A stretch of 64,000 nucleotides of DNA, taken from the NCBI GenBank assembly GCA_021234155.1, contig JAJEKV010000163.1, positions 312,001 to 376,000 of the forward strand. The letters run 5' to 3'. The notes below the pieces were generated by a model. The model searched no databases and had not been told where the DNA came from. It saw only the letters and a list, made by a program, of their open reading frames with translations. Both the position numbers and the translations under genes were made by a program. Shown piece by piece: positions 37,601 through 48,153 of this stretch (position 1 is its first letter; each line of letters opens with the position of its first letter). The stretch is from Isoetes taiwanensis. Lineage: Eukaryota > Streptophyta > Lycopodiopsida > Isoetales > Isoetaceae.

Positions 37601-40600
37601 GGGAGCTTAAGGAGACTATATCTCGATGTTGCATCATTCTTGTGATGCGGTCGAGATTTGATCATCTTGTGCTTGAAATTATTAGGAGGTATTAGACATG
37701 GTGACTTGGCATCCTGTACTAATTCACCACATTAAACATATGTGCTGCCATGTATAATAGGTGAGGTATTTCCTGACATGTCAAACAATACACAAGTAGC
37801 CGATGACTAGGCCTCAATTTCTTGGGAGGTTCAGAAACAGGAGTGGACTCTTCAACAATTGAACCATTACTTGCTGCAACTGGAGAGCTGAGTGTAAAGA
37901 ATAGGATTTTCTTGCGGGAATGTTGTTTTAGAGGGCTCTGAAGCATGTGGCCTCACATTTTTTGTGGGAAGAAATTATTCAATCTGCTTTGTTTTCTGAA
38001 ATTCATGGAGTCTTTTCTTCAGCAAACAAATTTGCTTGGGTCCACTAGAATCTTATGGCAAATCTGCTAGGATTCAGTTTTAAGGATCTGCCCATGTTCT
38101 TGAGAAAGCTGAAATCCCCAATTTATACAAAGATGCTGGTGTCAGTAAGGGAAACAATTTGTGTTTAACTTGGGTGTGGGCAGCAATTATTGCAAAGGAG
38201 GTAAGACTGGATAATTGCAAGGATCTGTACAAGATACGGGATCTGTGCTGCCAGTGTTGACTTGGAATTTTATGCCTGCTTTGAAAGGTCTGTAATATTA
38301 TGTCTGCATTGTCCCTCACATAGGCATGACATTATACTCAAAAAGTTGCAGCAGACGCTGCTCTGAAACACTTAAAACTGATCTGCAAAATGGACAGCAG
38401 CTCTTGATCCATAATCCACTTAGCCTGCTGCAAGAAACTACTTTGGCTTAATGCACTCATAATGAGACAAATTAGCGCTGGTTTTCCACCTAGAAGATGA
38501 CATTCATTTGTTGTTAGACATTTTGCATCCTTAGAATCTTAGGTTGAGTGGAATCCCTGCCTACAGTCAGTTCCTCCATTTTGGCTTATAGTTTGTCTTT
38601 TTAGAATACAGTACATTTGCATTCGCAGTTAAGTTAAGATTTGATTTTTATGGAATTTATGTTGCAGTGCTAGATAAGGTGGCTATGGTTAAGGATTTAG
38701 ATAATTATAAGTTCCAACTTTTGTAGCCACTAGAAGTTAAAGATCAGTTTATAATATGCTCGTAGATTTTTATGCCCTTGGGCTAACAAGTTAACTAGAC
38801 ATGTTTGGACGTATTTAGTAAGTTACGTTGAGAGAAATTTTTAACAAGTGTGACTGAATTTTCATTAAGTTAGACTTACTGAACAAACTTTGATGTGGAC
38901 TTGAGTTAACTAAACTTAACAGCTGAGCAGATTAATTAGCCTTCTTACTCTTGTTAAAAGCTAAAAATGTCCATTTTACAAAGGATGTGCCCTGTTCAAT
39001 ATAAGATTAATTTGCTAAATGTAGCAGTTTGTAAAGAGATGTTTTCTAATCCCAGGATTAAAGGTCAATTTGCTGAGGTTAGCATTTTGCTACTCAATCC
39101 CCTTTTCAAGAGGCAAAGCATGTCTTCCTGGGAGAGATTTCTGATTTCTTGACTGTGATGATTCTTTGGCCTATTGCACATGGACATTGGAATGAAGATG
39201 GTATTTATTCTTTAGATGCTTGTCCTACTCAATCGTCTTTTCAAAATTGTCATGCGATGGCCCAGCACCAGTGCCAAATATAAGTGCTTGCTGTGGTTAG
39301 ACAAAGGTTCATCACAAAAATGTCCATCACAGAAGTGCAAAAACTGAACTTAGGTTAAGGCTTTGAGAGCTGATAATGGCAACGATAAAATTAGTGAAAC
39401 CGAGAGGCATAAGAAGGGGGCTGACTGTGCCTTATGTTTATGCACAGAATGAAAGCAGAAAGAAAGCCCAGTAAAACTTAATAAGCTCGCCTCTTAGGGC
39501 TGTGATTGCATTTACTTTGTGATGGGTGAAATATTTGCCAATGGGCTACAAGTCTGCATCCTTTAATGTGGATTTTGAGGAATAAATATACATGTAGCAG
39601 TTACACCAAGTAAGGAAGCTAAGCTGAAAATGGGTAAAAGCAAGCACTCGGCTGTACATGTTCAAGCACTGATCCAGACTCGTATTATAAGCATGAGGAT
39701 GGGAACATCTGTGTTATTGCCCATTATGGTTAGTGCTGACGATAGCGCAGACTTGTTGTAGCTGATGCAAGATTCTTTAAAGGATCATTGACTTACGGCT
39801 ACTGCATTGCGTGAAGGTTTGGTAGCAGTTATTTGGCACAGCAAAAGTAGTCATCAATGCTTGCTTCTGATGAAGCTGATTCAGATCCTCACTTTTTAGG
39901 CAATTTGTTTGGGCACAACAATCAGGCCTGATATTGCTTATGTTGGCATACTATCGAGATTCATGCATCATCCTAAGGTTTCTCATTGAAGAGCTGCCAA
40001 CTGGTTCTTCAGTATATACACATGAAATATAATCTCAATCTTTTGCAACTTTAAGTTGCTAGATAGCGCTAATGTAATTTGTGAGTTTTGACTTCTTTGC
40101 AACCCATTCCAGTTTTGTAAACTTATTACTAATCAAACTATTTATACCAATACATAAGAACTAAAAGTAAACCATATGCAATGCCATCTCTAAGGTGACT
40201 GAAAACACGCCTGACTAAATGGGCCACTAGCTTCATGTACAGCTTGAAAAAGCCATCTGTCACTTGCTGTTCAGTTACACAAGTCTATTTGTGTTAAACA
40301 TTAGACATATACGTATTAGGATGACTAGATACGTAACAGTATACGTATTTCATATGTACTGTAGACATAGGCGTATATAAGCCTTGATCTCAGGTATTAT
40401 CGGACATCGAGTGTGTGAGCTTGAGGGAGAGTTTGGCCGGAAGGCACTCTGTCTTGTCTTTCTTAGTTTTACCTTGTATCTTCTTCATATACTGGAATAT
40501 ATTCATCGATCCAGACGGTTTTTCATGGTATCAGAGCGAGGCTATTTTCCAAATGAAGTGAGTGCAAGATGATTGAAGCGCAATCCCTGATTAAATGAAT

Positions 40601-43600
40601 TAAAAATCAGGACGATCTGTTGGAGGATTCTACAAAGATTGAAGGTGAGATTTGAAATTTTTTTTCGCCAGTTTGCTGAAATTGTGCGGATTTGCTGAAA
40701 TTGTGCGGATTTACTCGGTTTTGATAAATCTGTGTCGGATTTGCGACTATTCTGTTGGATTTGTCTCTATTTGCGCTAGATCTGTTGATCTAGTGTTGAA
40801 GTTATTTCTGTCATTCCTGACCAAGATCTGGTCGTCATTATGGCTGTATCACAAGACCCCTGGAAATATTTCCAGCACCCTGTTCTAGATGAGAAAAATT
40901 ACTTCACCTGGCGTGAAGCATTCAAGACAAATCTCAACCTCAGAGATTTGAGTCCGGTTCTTGATCCAAAATGGTCTCCCACAACTCCAGAAGAGGAGAA
41001 GAGTGATTTTTATGCATTGAATCATCTCAGAGCCTGTATTTGTACAGACTTCTTAATGGACATAAAAGACTTCACTGATTTTAAGTCTGCTTTTCAATTT
41101 CTTCACAAGAAGTGTGTCATTAAAGGAGAAGGACAGCAGCTGATTGTTCAGACAAATTTAGACCAACTCAGGCTTGTGGATTGTGCCAATATGGTAGAGT
41201 ATCTCAAGAAATTGAAGATGCTATATGAAGAATACAGAGCAGCTGGTGGGGAGATGAAAGATTCTCGGTTGATACTCTATGCTCTAAATGGTTTGCCAGA
41301 TGAGTATAGACACATTGTCAAATTCTATAAGTTGCAGCATGATCTGAAGGTTGATCTTGCACATCTGCAACAACAACTCTTAGAAGAGGAGAGAGAACTT
41401 AAGCGGTCTGCTGATACTGAAAAAGCACATTATTCCAACACCAAAGGTACCTCTTCTCCATCAGTCAAGTCATCTGAGTCTTCTTCAACTTCGAGAACCT
41501 TTCTCGTGTTGGTATTGTAACAAGAAAGGACATATGAAACACCAGTGTAGAAAAATGCAAAGAGATCTTGCTAAATATGGTTCATCAAGTCATCTGAATC
41601 TAAAGACAAAAGTTCTGGTAAAGTTGAAGAAATGAGTGCTCAAGTTTCTCAAATTTCTGTGGAAGACCTTGAAGAACAGTTTCTGGCACTTGCAGCCAGT
41701 CATCTTGATCAAGAGGAGGTTTGGCTGATTGATTCAGGGGCTACTAAACATTTGGCAGGAAATCAAAGTGTATTTTCAACTCTGCAACAACACAATTCCA
41801 CCATTGTCAAAATGGCTGATGGGAACTTGAGCAGATCTCAAGGAAAGGGCACAGTACAAATTGAATTAGAGCATGCTGCTACTTTACAATTAAAGGATGT
41901 TCTATTGGTACCAGGTCTGCTGGTTAATCTTCTCAGTGTTAGTCAATTTGATAAACAATTAGGGTTTTCTGTACTATTTGTTGGAGGCTTAGTACACATC
42001 TTCAGAAAGAACCCTTTGCACTTTGTGGACATTGATAAGCTTCAACCTGTAAGCGCAAGGAAGATTAACTCCAGAAGGCTTGTATGTTCTTCACACAAGG
42101 AAGTCTTCAAACATTCCTTCAATCAAGTTTCTTTTGCAGCCAGCTCTTCACCCATTCCTGAAGTTCTTTGGCATGACAGGTATGGTCATGTGAATATTCC
42201 TGCTCTAGTAATAGCATCAAGGTTAGGGATGGTCAAGGGTTTACCTCTTCTTAAAGATTATCATCATCATTGTCATGCTTGCAGACTTGGCAAGCAAATT
42301 CAAGCCCCTTATCCTCAGCATGCCACATTTGAGCTACCACTCCTCTCGAGCTTATTCACACTGACATTTGTCATCTGCCTATTTCATCCTTAGGGGGAAG
42401 CAGGTATTTCATTCTGTTTGTGGATGATTTCAGCAGATTTACATGGCTCTATACACTCAAATTTAAGTCTCAAGCACTTTCTGTTTTTAAAACTTTCAGT
42501 GCCTTAGTTGAGAATCAATTCTCCACTTCCATCAAAGCTCTCGGTCTGATAGCGCCAAGGAGCTTATATCTTCAGAATTTTCAGAGTACCTTCAGCTGAA
42601 AGGCATTCATAGGCAACACATTGTCCCATATGCACATTCCCAAAATGGGGTTGCTGGCGCAAGCACAGAACTTTGTTAGACCTTGCAAGGAGCATGTTAA
42701 AACATAAGGATTTACCAGCAAACTTCTGGGCAGAGGCTGTTCTTACAGCCTGTTATCTCTCAAACAGGGCACCTACCAAGTCTCTGAACTTGAAGACTCC
42801 ATTTGAAGCTCTATATAATGTCAAACCTGATATTTCTCATCTCAGGGTATTTGGATGTGTTGGGTATGCTACTTACCCAAGGGAAATTCTGCAAAAGCAT
42901 GGAAAACTTTCTGATAGGGCACTCAAAGTCATCTTTGTGGGTTACACACCAAATATGAAGGCATGGCTGTTATGATCCGGTTAGTCAAAAGATCTTTGCT
43001 TCTCGAAGCATGCATTTTGTGAAGATGATAAATATGATTTTTCTGAGTCTATGACACCAGTTGATTATGACAAACTAATCATTAACCTTGAAGATATTGA
43101 CCATTCTGAACATTCTCCATCGGTTTCCCCTTCTATATCTCAGTCTACTCAGTCCATTTCACCCCAGCCTATTCCTATGCCATTCTTTGACTCTACAGAT
43201 CCTGTTCTACCCTCAACTTCTACATCTGTTCCTACTTCTTCCAATCCCTATGCTGAGTATGAGCCTCTAGACTATCCACCTGAACCTATTGATACCTCCA
43301 CTCCACCACCTCTCACCATTCTAGAATTAAATGAAGCTGATGAACTCCAGTACACCCAACCAGCTATTTCTCATGATGTTTCCTACTGTGATTTTGCTCT
43401 CATGACCAAAGTTTTTGCATGATCGAGATCCTATCTACTACAATCAGGCAGCTAAACACTCTCATTGGATTCGGGCAATGGAAGAAGAGTTGGAAGCCAT
43501 GGACAAACAGGTCACTTGGACATTGGTTCCTAAACCATCAGGGCATAATATCATTGGGGCAAAATGGCTGTTTAGAACAAAATATAGAGCAGATGGGACA

Positions 43601-45801
43601 GTAAACAGATACAAGGCCAGGTTGGTTGCCAAAGGTTATACTCAACAAGAAGGATTTGACTACAATGAAGTCTTCTCCCCAGTTGTTAGGCTTGACACTT
43701 TGAGAGCAGTTCTTGCTTTGGCTGCCCAAAATTCTTGGCCAGTTCACCACTTTGATTTCAAGTCAGCATTCTTAAATGGAGATCTTGAGGAAGAATTGTA
43801 TATGCAGCAGCCTCCAGGTTTTGTCAGTAAGGAGCATCCAGATTATGTATGCAAACTCCACAAAAGCATTTATGGACTAAAGCAAGCTCCACGTTGCTGG
43901 AACCACAAGATAAATGGATATCTAGAAAATTTAGGGTTCCTCAGGTCTAGGGCTGATCCTAGCCTCTACTATCAGCTTCATGGTTCGCAGGTTGCCATCA
44001 TTCTTTTATATGTAGATGACACGGTCATGACAGGTGATGCTATGGATCTTATTCAGCACAAAAACTTCTATTTTCAGAGATTTCGATATTACAGATTTAG
44101 GGTTGATGCACTACTGTTTAGGCCTTGAGGTATGGCAGACAAACAAAGGAATTTACTTGACACAACAAAAATATGCTAAAGAACTCCTAGACAGGTTCAA
44201 CATGGCAGATTCAAATTCCACAGCAGTTCCCTGGAATCCAGGTCAGAAATTCAATTTCAATCTGAAGACAATGACACAGATGCCACTTCATACAGGCAGT
44301 TAGTGGGGGCTCTCTTATATCTCACTATCACACGTCCTGATCTAGTCTATGCAGTTGGAGTTTTAACTAGATTCATGGCTCATCCCAAGGAATCCCATTG
44401 GAAGGGCCAAAGCAAGTGTTAAGGTACATCAATGGCACATACAAAGAAGGACTTTTTATGGCAGAATTTCTAAGCCCCATCTAAAGATCTACTCTGATTC
44501 AGATCTGGCCTCCACTGATCTGATTAATAGAAAGTCATTAACAGGTTATATTTCCTTCTTTGGCAACAGTGCTATTACCTGGAGCTCCAAGTCCCAAAGC
44601 ACAGTAAGTGTCAGTACAACAGAGGCTGAACTAAAAGCTCTTACTGATACCACACAGGAACTTAAGTGGCTCATTCACTTGTATGAGGATCTTGGTGTCA
44701 ACATCAAACCAGCAACACTATTCTGTGATAACAGTGGGGCTATATCACATGTAAAAGACTTCAAGATGCACTTACAGATCAAACATCTAGATATCAAGCT
44801 CTGCTTCATCAGGGAACAATTACAGCTTGGTTATATTTCTATTCAGCACTGTTCTACTAAGAATCAGCTTGCAGATGGTTTCACTAAACCACTCTCTGGT
44901 CGAGCATTTAAGCAGATGAAAAGTTTTTTAAACTTACAGATCTTTGATCCTCAAGGGGGATAATTTTTAAAGGGGGATCTAGTCATCCAAGGGGGATGTT
45001 AAACATTAGACATATACGTATTAGGATGACTAGATACGTAACAGTATACGTATTTCATATGTACTGTAGACATAGGCGTATATAAGCCTTGATCTCAGGT
45101 ATTATCGGACATCGAGTGTGTGAGCTTGAGGGAGAGTTTGGCCGGAAGGCACTCTGTCTTGTCTTTCTTAGTTTTACCTTGTATCTTCTTCATATACTGG
45201 AATATATTCATCGATCCAGACGGTTTTCAATTTGTTCCCCCTAACATAACAGACTAAATGCTACATATTTGGTGACTGGGTGCCTGTGCATGCAGCATAG
45301 CAATATTCTCACATGGAAGCTCATGAAGCTAAGTTGTTTCTTCTGAGCCTATGAAGCCCAGAATTCTATGTAGAATCATAAAACACCATTTTAGTTTTAA
45401 AATCCCAGGTTTGCTCCAAAACAAGCATTCTTCACTCAAAGTATTACATTAAGGGACATTTTGTGCCCGGAAATTTTATAGACTGCTATTGAATGGTAAA
45501 TCAATCATGATACATTGATGTATTGGAAGATCCATCAGTTTGAATTCACGATGTATTGGAAGGTCCATCAGTTTGAATTCACGATGTATTGGAAGATCCA
45601 TCAGTTTGAATTCGCACTACATTGCTTGCCTAATATGTTTGCACCTTTTTGCAGTTTAAACAAGCATCAAGGTGGGGAACAGGCTACATTCCAATTGCCG
45701 AATATGGAGGTGAGTTTGCTAAGGCATCAACAATTTGGAAGGGTCGAAAGCCTGTGAAGTTATTGTACAATGGAAGCAATCATTATGATTTGTTGATTTA
45801 A
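34628..45801 (+). CDS. OTU-domain cysteine protease (deubiquitinase), seven exons
   Basis: OTU proteases cleave ubiquitin chains. Exons: 34628-34800, 34854-34941, 35005-35068, 35147-35252, 35425-35479, 35563-35616, 45655-45801. Exon lengths sum to 687 nt, giving one open frame of 228 residues with all intron phases compatible. Active site: GDGRCMFRAL (Asp79, Cys82) in exon 2 and NHYDLLI (His223) in exon 7, with QLRHAVRDVLCG, DPTFWGGEAELL, CKQPIVVYI and GYIPIAEYG between, as in plant OTU proteins; size and motifs resemble the short Arabidopsis OTU3 type. Introns are GT-AG except intron 4 (AG|GCAAGT, a GC-AG intron). Intron 1 is only 53 bp; intron 6 is 10,038 bp and contains Copia-1. The start is the first ATG after an in-frame stop at 34616; an upstream exon cannot be excluded. 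No lesions are seen, so it is probably functional. Confidence 0.88.
35617..36689 (+). other. Proximal part of OTU intron 6
   Basis: Intronic sequence after the donor at 35617 (GAG|GTACAA). No gene or named repeat seen. Short frames such as 35832-36128 (minus) have no family motif. Confidence 0.6.
36690..37445 (+). mobile_element. LINE-F: 3' end of an L1-like element inside OTU intron 6
   Basis: On + it reads EAWKRIENIQKKFLRT (36702-36750), nearly the same as the LINE-A segment MWKRVENIQKKFL. A degraded C-terminal zinc region follows (FEDEAHLILQ, then YNIRV, 37117-37200). It finishes with the family 3' hairpin at 37410-37439 and a GAAATAAATAG tail. It lies in the sense orientation of the OTU gene and is decayed and 5'-truncated. 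Same family as the minus-strand cluster at 20.8-29.9 kb. Confidence 0.75.
37446..39879. other. Middle part of OTU intron 6, unassigned
   Basis: AT-rich intronic sequence without a recognisable coding region. Scattered decayed transposon sequence is likely but I cannot name any in this part. Confidence 0.5.
39880..40015 (+). mobile_element. Copia-3: small Ty1/copia RT/RNase H scrap
   Basis: Reads IRPDIAYVGILSRFMHHPKVSHWR-like residues in two short frames (RPDIAYVGILSRFMHHPK at about 39927-39980). This is the copia boundary block between reverse transcriptase and RNase H (usual form TRPDI.YAV..LSRFM..P...H). No flanking LTR was found. An independent, older copia insertion in the OTU intron, 280 bp left of Copia-1. 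Confidence 0.65.
40292..40525 (+). repeat. Copia-1 5' LTR
   Basis: 234 bp, TG...CA bounded. U3 carries three TACGTA palindromes at 40310-40315, 40330-40335 and 40342-40347 (ACGT-core sites of the kind bound by bZIP factors) and a TATATAA box at 40374-40380. Pairs with the copy at 44997-45229. Confidence 0.95.
40840..41520 (+). pseudogene. Copia-1 gag
   Basis: About 226 codons: WKYFQHPVLDEKNYFTW at the N-terminus is the usual copia gag start (tentative UBN2-type capsid), with NLDQLRL and LNGLPDEYRHIV further on. The zinc knuckle (CWYCNKKGHMKHQC, 41507-41548) lies in a different frame just past the break, so the present ORF loses it. Structural protein of the virus-like particle. Confidence 0.85.
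41632..42975 (+). pseudogene. Copia-1 protease and integrase region, frame-broken
   Basis: The protease active site DSGATKH is at about 41731-41751 with LLSVSQ further on. The pre-integrase zinc finger has HDRYGHVNIPAL and CHACRLGKQ (42172-42295). The integrase core continues in other frames (FVDDFSRFTW near 42418, a second Asp block near 42545, a QNG motif near 42645) and ends with the 42673-42975 frame (LPANFWAEAV, FGCVGYA). Breaks fall near 42390, 42540, 42660 and 42970. Confidence 0.85.
43415..44310 (+). pseudogene. Copia-1 reverse transcriptase
   Basis: The frame 43415-44128 contains GAKWLFRTKY, YKARLVAKGYTQ, FDFKSAFLNGDLEEELYM, YGLKQAPRCW and LLYVDDTVMTGD (YVDD at 44009-44020), all catalytic blocks of copia RT. 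A frame change near 44070 moves the C-terminal part (LGLEVWQTNKGIYLTQQKYA) to the frame 44034-44303. The third YVDD-block position reads DTVMTG where most copias have DIIITG. Confidence 0.9.
44679..44963 (+). pseudogene. Copia-1 RNase H, C-terminal part
   Basis: Contains LFCDNSGAI, HLQIKHLDIKLCFIRE and QLADGFTKPL, the characteristic end of copia RNase H. The upstream half (ITWSSKSQSTVSVSTTEAE, about 44575-44632) is in another frame. The stop falls just before the polypurine tract. Confidence 0.9.
44997..45229 (+). repeat. Copia-1 3' LTR
   Basis: 233 bp, identical by eye to the 5' LTR except for one missing T in the terminal T-run. Followed by the target duplication ATTTG at 45230-45234. Confidence 0.95.
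45517..45615. repeat. Three tandem copies of a 33-bp unit
   Basis: Unit gatgtattggaagatccatc + agtttgaattcac occurs at 45517-45549, 45550-45582 (one A to G change) and 45583-45615 (last bases differ). It ends 39 bp before the acceptor of OTU exon 7, so it occupies the branch-point side of the giant intron. Confidence 0.95.
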
Positions 45802-46236
45802 ACCTATGCAATTTTATGATGTCTGCATTCTCGTGATTGTCATGTAATGCACGTTACCAAGTTTTCGACATAAGCCTACGGAACGGCATTTTTTCAAAAG
45901 GGTCACCATCAAACATCAAATCATTACCTATTTTCCTAGTTTTGTCCTGAGATGATTTTGGCTCTCCCTTTGCCTTTAAATAGGAATCATTGGCTTGTCC
46001 TCTGCTTTGCTTCGGATACAAAAAGCAAAATAACCAAACAAAAATGGGAAGTTCAATGAAACTATAAACCTGGATGATCAGTCTTGTGACTTATGCATCA
46101 GGATATTTTGATAGAGAAAGTGAAGCGCTAGTTATATTTGAAACTATTGCACGTGGCTGGATAGATAAATAGCTGGATTTAAATGGGAGGTGGTGGCGTT
46201 TAGGAAGACTCACGGAGAGGTGCCAATTAGTGATTA
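45802..46236. other. OTU 3' flank
   Basis: 435 bp between the OTU stop codon and Copia-2, expected to hold the OTU 3' UTR and polyadenylation site. No second gene seen. Confidence 0.5.
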
Positions 46237-46579
46237 TGATAAAAGATAATAGCAAGAATCAAATCTGTTTACCTCTCAATCCGACAGCCCAAGCATCGGT
46301 TGAAGCAATAATAAATCGCCTCTGCAACCTTTCCTTGATGCAGCAGTCAGCTCTGTGCCCAGGCCGATTCACGTCCAGCTTCCTTTCTCCAATTTGCAAT
46401 CTTCCCTGCACGTTTACTTCTGCACGGATCGCCCGTTCTTATTTCTGTTCAATCCATCCTTCAGTCTTCTCTGCAGTCGGTTGGGTAATCTCCCCTTCAA
46501 TCTGGACAGTCCACCTGCTTTGCATCTGGACTGACACCTGTCCAGGCTGACCAAGAGTATTCTACCGTGTTCTCCAACA
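46237..46579 (-). repeat. Copia-2 3' LTR
   Basis: 343 bp, as read on minus TGTTGGAGAAC...TTATCA. Partner is 50505-50847. Frames found in both LTRs are the same non-coding sequence read twice. Confidence 0.95.
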
Positions 46580-46587
46580 TCTCCCCC

Positions 46588-47182
46588 TCAGCCTGTACAC
46601 TCAAAAATCCCTACTTGCCTTTTAGCCAACCCCAGCTTGGGTTCTGCTAGCACTTTCGTAAGCATATCTGCCTGTTGCGCATTTGCGCGAATATGTTTTA
46701 CTTCTATTTCTCCTTTCTCAACTTTGTCCCTTATGAAATGGTGATGGATCTCTATGTGCTTTGTCCTAGAGTGGCAAGCAGGATTCTTACACATTGCTAC
46801 TCCACTTTTATTATCACAATAAAGCAACGATTGCCTTTTCATTCGTGTGACCAAGTTCGCTGAGCATTCTCCTCAGCCATATGATCTCTGATGCTGCTAG
46901 CGAGACTGCCACATATTCTGCTTCTGCGCTTGACTTGGCTACACATTCCTGTTTTTTGCTTGCCCAAGCTATGGGTGTGTTACCAATTTTGCAGACATAC
47001 CCAGATGTAGATTTTCTGTCATCTACATTGCCTCTCCAATCAGCATCTGCATATCCTATCAACTCATATTTGTCACCCTGTGTGAACCGGATGTCGTGAC
47101 TAATTGTTCCCTTCAAATATCTCAATGCTCGTTTGGCAGCTATCCAATGCTGCACACCCGGATTATTATTGTATCTGCTCAA
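46588..47182 (-). pseudogene. Copia-2 RNase H
   Basis: Two overlapping minus frames (46814-47182, 46588-46854) carry IGYADADWRGNVDDRKSTSGY, ASKKQECVAKSSAEAEYVA and then LLYCDNKSGVAMCKNPACHSRTKHIEI and QQADMLTK. These are the catalytic and C-terminal blocks of copia RNase H. A frame change near 46850 separates them. Confidence 0.9.
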
Positions 47183-47199
47183 TAAATTGACTGCATGTG

Positions 47200-48153
47200 A
47201 TATCTGGTCTCGTACAATTCGCGGCGTAAAGCATACTACCTATCAACTCACGATAGGGTTTTTTTTCTCATTTCTTTAACTTCTAGTGCAGATCTTGGAC
47301 ACATTTTACTGCTGATTTTGTACCTGGCACAATAGGGGTTTTGGCGGGATTGCATTTTTGCATTCCAAGTTTATCTAGCATCTTCTTGATATACTGCTCC
47401 TGTGTCAAATACAACTTCCCCTTTAGCCTATTTCTTTTGACTTCCATTCCCAATAACTTTTTGAGCTCTCCTACTTCTATCATCTGAAGCGACTCTTTAA
47501 CAACATCTTGCACTTGCCTATCCATTCCTTGTCGTTACTCACAATGATGCAATCATCTACGTATAGTGCCATAATCAGGCATTTGTGCATTTGTTCCCTT
47601 CTCTCCACATGTACAAATTACCTTCAGTTTTGAGTTTAATAAGCCCAATGGATATGAGAAATCTATTCATACACAAATACCATTGCCTCTATGCTTGTGT
47701 CAAGCCGTAAATTGCCTTTTTTAACTTGCATACCATGTTTGCACCTTTTTCATACCCCTTCGGCTATTCCATATATATTTCCTCTTCCAAGTCGCCATTT
47801 AGGAATGCAGTTTTGACATCCATGTGTTCTATATCCATATTCCTCTGAAAGGCAAGCGCCAACAATGCCCTTACACTAGTCAGCTTCACAATGGGTGAAA
47901 AAGTGCCTTTGTAATCAACTCCAGGTTCCTACGTGTATCCCTTTGCAACCAACCGAGCTTTGTACCTCTCTACAGATCCATCAGCATTCCTTTTAATTTT
48001 GAACAACCACTTGCTTCCCACTACATTTTCATCCTTTGGCCTGGTCACTAACTCATACGTCCCAGTTTGTTTGAAAGAGTTCAACTCTCCTTCCATTGCT
48101 TCCTTCCATCTTGCTGCATCAGATCCTGCTATGCCCTGCTTCATACGCTGCAT
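47200..48153 (-). pseudogene. Copia-2 reverse transcriptase, degraded
   Basis: 47929-48153 has WKEAMEGELNSF, VVGSKWLFKIKRNADG and YKARLVAKGYT. Later blocks are in broken frames: a FLNGDLEEEIYM-like stretch near 47790, ALYVDD at 47552-47566, and VGELKKLLGMEVKRN and YLTQEQYIKKML (47283-47525). Recognisable but not translatable as one frame. Confidence 0.85.

Larger units (their letters stand above)
40292..45229 (+). mobile_element. Copia-1: complete Ty1/copia LTR retrotransposon
   Basis: Full element of 4938 bp with LTRs 40292-40525 and 44997-45229. Both LTRs begin TGTTAAAC and end TTTTCA, and by eye differ only in one T of a T-run (5 against 4). It is flanked on both sides by ATTTG, a 5-bp target duplication. 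The primer-binding site TGGTATCAGAGC (40526-40537) matches initiator tRNA-Met; the polypurine tract AAGGGGGA is at 44989-44996. Internal order gag, zinc knuckle, protease, integrase, RT, RNase H identifies copia. It lies in OTU intron 6 in the same orientation as the gene. About eight frame breaks split the polyprotein despite the near-identical LTRs. Confidence 0.95.
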
